Below, piece after piece: positions 16,151-19,332 of a stretch of 19,332 nt of DNA (its first letter is position 1; every line of letters begins with the position of its first letter). The stretch covers positions 1 through 19,332 of the forward strand of contig JAGAPM010000314.1 of assembly GCA_017623265.1 (NCBI GenBank). Reading direction: 5' to 3'. The position numbers and the translations under genes are program-made. The notes below the pieces were generated by a model that ran no database searches, was not told the DNA's origin, and saw only the letters and a program-made list of their open reading frames with translations. This DNA is from Lentisphaeria bacterium. GTDB lineage: Bacteria; Verrucomicrobiota; Lentisphaeria; Victivallales; UBA1829.

Positions 16151-16324
16151 ATAGCATGGTTTGGTTAAAATCCGAAATAAAATCATGAAAAAATCGAACT
16201 TTTTCTGAAAAATTCGCCAGACCGGATGCGAAAAATACTGTTAATCCCAATTTTTCACATGTCTTTTTCAATTGTGATGTTGTCTTTGTATTGACAGCTG
16301 AATAATTTTTCGGAGTGATGTATT

Positions 16325-16933
16325 TTGAGAGTCATTGCGCTTACAGGCGGGATCGGCTGCGGAAAATCAACTGCTTCGGCTTTTTTCCAGGCAATGGGAA
16401 TTCCATGCATTGATGCAGACAAACTCTGCCACGAACTTTATAATTCCGGCAATCCGGATCTGTTGAGGAAGATCACGGAGCGTTGGGGCAACGGTGTCTT
16501 GACAGATGGCAGGCTTGACCGGGCAGCTTTAGCGGATATCGTTTTCCAGAGTAAAAGTGAATTGGATGCCCTCAATGCCATGATCAAGCCCTTTGCGGAG
16601 CAGGAAGTGCGTCACCGTTTGGAACAGTTCCGGAATGACGGCGAAAAAGCTGTCCTGCTGGATGTTCCCCTCCTGTATGAGGCAGGTTGGGATGAATTGG
16701 CAGACGTTGTGATTGCTGTCTGGACGCCCCCTGCGATCCGGGATGAACGGCTGCAGCAGAGTCGGGGATGGAATCTCGCGGAGATCCGCCGCCGGCAGCA
16801 GTTCCAGATGGATGATCATGAAAAACTGGAGCGTGCCGATTACGGGATCATCAACGGTGGTACACAGGCAGAACTGGAAGAACAATGCCGTTCTGTGTGG
16901 GAGCGGATCAGCTCCCGTTTGAATATCAGGTAA
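16325..16933 (+). CDS. coaE: Dephospho-CoA kinase
   Basis: This 202-residue protein is the normal length for CoaE, the last enzyme of coenzyme A synthesis, which phosphorylates the 3' hydroxyl of dephospho-CoA with ATP. The P-loop GGIGCGKS is at 8-15. IDADKLCHELY at 29-39 supplies the catalytic aspartate region, DVPLLYEAGWDELAD is the CoA-binding segment, and the lid and C-terminal part (RDERLQQSRGW, RRQQFQMDDHEKLERAD, GIINGG) follow. The start is TTG at 16325, with GGAG at 16312-16315 nine bases before it; the nearby ATG at 16318 is out of frame. Rho begins 41 bases after its stop, with no terminator between them, so the two are one transcript. Confidence 0.95.
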   Translation: MRVIALTGGIGCGKSTASAFFQAMGIPCIDADKLCHELYNSGNPDLLRKITERWGNGVLTDGRLDRAALADIVFQSKSELDALNAMIKPFAEQEVRHRLEQFRNDGEKAVLLDVPLLYEAGWDELADVVIAVWTPPAIRDERLQQSRGWNLAEIRRRQQFQMDDHEKLERADYGIINGGTQAELEEQCRSVWERISSRLNIR

Positions 16934-16974
16934 GTAACATTTTTTGAGATAGTAAGATGAAATGAGGTATCAGT

Positions 16975-19122
16975 ATGGACAAAGAACCGATCAACACAAA
17001 TCCGCAGGAAACTGAACCGGTCCCGCAGCCGCCGAAAAGACGCGGCAGACCACCGAAAAATCCCGATGCGATCGCAAAACGGGCAAAAGAAGATGCCGAG
17101 GCTGCTGCCGCACAGATATCTGCCGCTCCGGTTGCTGAACCGTCCGTACCCGCACCTGCCGCTCCGGCTCCGGCAGCAGAACAGACGCCCGCACCTGCCG
17201 CAGAAGAACCGGCAGCAGGGATCAAAGAAGTCCGTACCGTGAGTCTGAACAGCCGGTATAAATCAGCTTCTGCCCCGGCAGAAGAAACTCCGGTTGAGCA
17301 ACCGGATATCCGTCCGGACAAAATCGTGATCGCAAGTGATGCCCCTGCTTCTTCCGGACCCTCCGCCGGATTGCCGGTGATCGAAGGTGAGAAGGACAAT
17401 TATACGCCGCCGCCGGAACCGGTCCAGGCAATTGTTGCGCCGCCCCCGGTCATGACGGAGGAAGAACGGGAGATCGCCGAACTCCGTGCCTACAATGCGC
17501 CGGATTATGTTGAACAGCAGCAGATCGCCCGTCTTCAGCAACAGCGTCTTCAGCGCCAGCAACAGCAGCAGAACCGTAACAACAACGGCAATCAGCGCTG
17601 GAACAACAATGGCAATAATGGGAATAACGGAAACCGTAACAATAATAACGGAAACCGCAACAATAACAACGGAAACCGTAACAACAACGGGAACCGCAAC
17701 AATAACAACGGAAACCGTAACAACAACGGGAACCGCAACAACTACAATAACTACAACCAGGGTTCTTACGAAGACCAGATCTACGCCGGGCTCCGCCGCA
17801 GTCAGCGCATGGAGCAGCAGGGCGGGCTCAATGGTGAACCTGCCATGCCCCAGCCGGATCTGCCCAAGCTCAACATTGCCGAACTGCAGGCAAAGTCCAT
17901 GGAAGAACTCATGCAGCTTGCACTGGAGCTTGGCGTGGAAGGCGTCGGTGCTCTGGAGAAGCCGAAACTGGTCTTTGAGATCCTCCGTGCCAACGCAGAA
18001 ATGCACGGGATCATGTACGGCAGCGGTTTCCTGGAAGTCCTGCCGGATGGATACGGTTTCCTGCGCAGTCCCGCATACAGCTATATGCCTTCTTCGGAAG
18101 ATATTTATCTCTCTCCCCAGCAGATCCGTCAGTTGGCGTTGAAGACCGGCGACTTTGTGGCAGGGCAGATCCGTCCGCCCCGTGAAAAGGAACGCTTCTT
18201 TGCCATGCTCAAAGTGGAATCTATCAACCACGAATCCGTGGAAAAGAAGAAGAACATCATCCCGTTCAACAACCTGACTCCGGATTTCCCCACACGCCGT
18301 CTGATTCTGGAAACCAGCCCCGATGAATTATCCACCAGAGTCATCGACCTGGTGACGCCGATCGGGATGGGGCAGCGCGGTCTGATCGTGGCTCCGCCCC
18401 GTACCGGGAAAACGGTACTCATGCAGAAGGTGGCGAACTCCATCATCAAGAACAATCCGGATGTAACATTGATCATTCTGTTGATTGACGAACGCCCGGA
18501 AGAAGTGACCGATATGAAGCGCTGTGTCAGTTCCAATGCGGAAGTCGTCAGTTCCACCTTCGATGAACCGCCCGAACGCCATGTGCAGATCGCAGAAATG
18601 GTCATTGAAAAGGCGAAGCGTCTGGTGGAATACAAGAAGGATGTGGTGATCCTGCTGGACTCCATTACCCGTCTTGCCCGTGCCTACAATACGTTACAGC
18701 CTCACAGCGGCAAGATCCTCTCCGGTGGTGTGGATGCCAATGCTCTCCACAAACCGAAACGGTTCTTCGGTGCTGCCAGAAACATTCAGGGACACGGCAG
18801 TCTGACTATCATTGCCACCGCCCTCATTGATACCGGCAGCAAGATGGATGAAGTGATCTTTGAAGAGTTCAAAGGAACCGGTAATATGGAATTGCATCTT
18901 GACCGCCGTCTGGTGGATAAGCGGGTCTATCCTGCCATCAACATTGAGGCGTCCGGCACCCGTAAGGAAGAATTGCTGCTTGATCCGGGCGAACTCCAGA
19001 AGATGTGGATCCTGCGCAAAGCGATGAACGGCGTCCCGCCGGTGGAAGCCATGGAGCTGATCATTGCCAAGCTGAAAAAGATCAGCACCAATGCCGAGTT
19101 CCTTTGGACTTTACAGGTGTAA
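16975..19122 (+). CDS. rho: Transcription termination factor Rho with N-terminal AT-hook and Asn-rich insert
   Basis: The protein has 715 residues against about 420 in E. coli. The canonical part starts near 297: Rho_N helices (about 297-342), a cold-shock-like RNA-binding domain (348-418, GFLEVLPDGYGFLRSP) and the RecA-type ATPase (about 425-715). The ATPase has Walker A APPRTGKT at 473-480, Walker B VVILLDS at 557-563, the Q-loop region GGVDANALHKPKRFFGAARN at 584-603, the R-loop GTGNMELHLDRR at 634-645 and SGTRKEELL. The extra 290 residues are disordered: an AT-hook-like KRRGRPPKNP at 21-30, a Pro/Ala-rich stretch (about 50-160), a Gln-rich helix (180-200) and an Asn/Gly/Arg-rich segment (200-261). 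Rho is a hexameric RNA helicase that ends transcription. GAGG sits 7 bases before the ATG. An intrinsic terminator follows the gene. Confidence 0.97.
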   Translation: MDKEPINTNPQETEPVPQPPKRRGRPPKNPDAIAKRAKEDAEAAAAQISAAPVAEPSVPAPAAPAPAAEQTPAPAAEEPAAGIKEVRTVSLNSRYKSASAPAEETPVEQPDIRPDKIVIASDAPASSGPSAGLPVIEGEKDNYTPPPEPVQAIVAPPPVMTEEEREIAELRAYNAPDYVEQQQIARLQQQRLQRQQQQQNRNNNGNQRWNNNGNNGNNGNRNNNNGNRNNNNGNRNNNGNRNNNNGNRNNNGNRNNYNNYNQGSYEDQIYAGLRRSQRMEQQGGLNGEPAMPQPDLPKLNIAELQAKSMEELMQLALELGVEGVGALEKPKLVFEILRANAEMHGIMYGSGFLEVLPDGYGFLRSPAYSYMPSSEDIYLSPQQIRQLALKTGDFVAGQIRPPREKERFFAMLKVESINHESVEKKKNIIPFNNLTPDFPTRRLILETSPDELSTRVIDLVTPIGMGQRGLIVAPPRTGKTVLMQKVANSIIKNNPDVTLIILLIDERPEEVTDMKRCVSSNAEVVSSTFDEPPERHVQIAEMVIEKAKRLVEYKKDVVILLDSITRLARAYNTLQPHSGKILSGGVDANALHKPKRFFGAARNIQGHGSLTIIATALIDTGSKMDEVIFEEFKGTGNMELHLDRRLVDKRVYPAINIEASGTRKEELLLDPGELQKMWILRKAMNGVPPVEAMELIIAKLKKISTNAEFLWTLQV
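17572..17757 (+). repeat. Tandem repeats encoding the Asn/Gly/Arg-rich segment of Rho
   Basis: The DNA is built from short GGAAACCGYAAC-type units. At the largest scale a 39-base unit (17671-17709, 13 codons of G-N-R-N pattern) is followed by a copy identical for its first 32 bases (17710-17741). Such repeats are prone to slippage, in multiples of three that keep the frame. Confidence 0.85.
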
Positions 19123-19157
19123 CGCAACCGGAACAACAGACCGTGATTCATGGTTTG

Positions 19158-19204
19158 AAAGCGGGACAGGGATAGCGCTCTGTCCCGCTTTTTCTGTCTT
19201 TTGG
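19158..19204 (+). terminator. Intrinsic terminator after rho
   Basis: A perfect 12-base stem (19158-19169 with 19180-19191, core GCGGGACAG/CTGTCCCGC) encloses a 10-base loop and runs into TTTTTCTGTCTTTT. It lies 35 bases after the rho stop codon. Confidence 0.9.
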
Positions 19205-19239
19205 GGGATTTTTATTTGACGCTCCGTTCCTTAATGTCG

Positions 19240-19258
19240 CCGGGGAAAAGTTCCCCGG
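19240..19258. repeat. Short perfect hairpin CCGGGGAA-AAG-TTCCCCGG
   Basis: An 8-base perfect stem with a 3-base loop, without a T run on either side, so not a standard terminator. It is non-coding sequence beyond the rho terminator, and its function is unknown. Confidence 0.6.
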
Positions 19259-19272
19259 TGATCAGAACGGGT

Positions 19273-19332
19273 CTGTTTTTGACGGGCGACCAATCGCATG
19301 ATGGGGGTAAGGGGGGGAGCCGTCAAAAACAG
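19273..19332. repeat. Long inverted repeat reaching the right window edge
   Basis: The arms CTGTTTTTGACGG (19273-19285) and CCGTCAAAAACAG (19320-19332) are perfect 13-base complements around a 34-base G-rich centre. The right arm ends exactly at the window edge, so the full extent is unknown. A third TTTGACG copy lies at 19215-19221. Confidence 0.7.

Noticed and set aside
16185..16208. Seven-codon leader peptide MKKSNFF before coaE
   Set aside because: There is no ribosome site and no attenuator-like pair of hairpins around it.
16318..16324. ATG at 16318 as the coaE start
   Set aside because: It is out of frame with the CoaE protein; the in-frame TTG at 16325 has GGAG at proper spacing.
8902..16324. 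Sigma54 (-24/-12) promoter as target of the NtrC-like regulator
   Set aside because: Reading the intergenic regions on both strands I found no GG-N10-GC element with the expected TGGCAC/TTGC context.
17572..17757. CRISPR-like repeat array
   Set aside because: The repeats are contiguous, without unique spacers, in multiples of three and in frame within rho.
17263..18231. Minus-strand 322-codon frame with Val/Ile-rich pseudo-transmembrane stretch
   Set aside because: It is the reverse complement of the Asn-codon repeats of rho; the hydrophobic run is an artefact of AAC/AAT read backwards.

Overview
The window is ordinary bacterial chromosome, probably from a Gram-negative anaerobe of gut type. 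Several things point towards the Lentisphaerota/Victivallales part of the PVC group: Rho with a long Asn-rich insert, coaE directly upstream of rho, a NAT_N/GNAT_C-type acyltransferase, and a glycan cluster carrying a ferredoxin/FrhB enzyme. This placement is inference. I saw no tRNA, rRNA, CRISPR array, insertion sequence or phage gene.

Left half (1-10211, all minus strand): a cell-surface glycan locus. In transcription order, a GT2 glycosyltransferase (10088-9303) has its own promoter. A 401-base AT-rich gap with a second promoter follows. Then comes a tightly packed operon: GlfT1-like GT2 (8901-7978), ABC-2 polysaccharide export permease (7985-7218), GlfT2-like glycosyltransferase (7195-5345), a 794-residue fusion of ferredoxin, FrhB/FdhB-type and polysaccharide pyruvyl transferase domains (5348-2964), a GT4 with a coiled-coil tail (2967-1288), and a second GT4 that runs off the left edge (1281-1). 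Start and stop codons overlap or nearly touch, so these genes are very likely co-transcribed and translationally coupled. Together they look like assembly and export of a glycan, possibly containing galactofuranose and pyruvyl groups. The ATPase partner of the permease is not in the window.

Middle (10333-14268, minus): a regulatory operon from a clear sigma70-like promoter. It encodes a soluble PAS histidine kinase, an NtrC-family response regulator with an altered sigma54-contact loop (GAVTGA), a HIT hydrolase and a glycerophosphodiester phosphodiesterase. Upstream (14299-16082, minus) lie a Nudix ADP-sugar hydrolase and an acyltransferase that is split into two frames at a run of six A.

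Right end (16123-19204, plus): coaE (TTG start, roughly 170-base leader) and rho, ending in a strong intrinsic terminator. Rho carries an AT-hook-like motif, a Pro/Ala-rich stretch and an Asn/Gly/Arg-rich low-complexity segment before its canonical domains. The last 60 bases form a long inverted repeat that reaches the window edge.

The most notable items are the disordered Rho insert, the FrhB-pyruvyltransferase fusion, a nearly identical C-terminal tail shared by two otherwise unrelated neighbouring glycan enzymes, the GAVTGA variant regulator and the frameshifted acyltransferase. I did not find a clearly new defence or mobile system.
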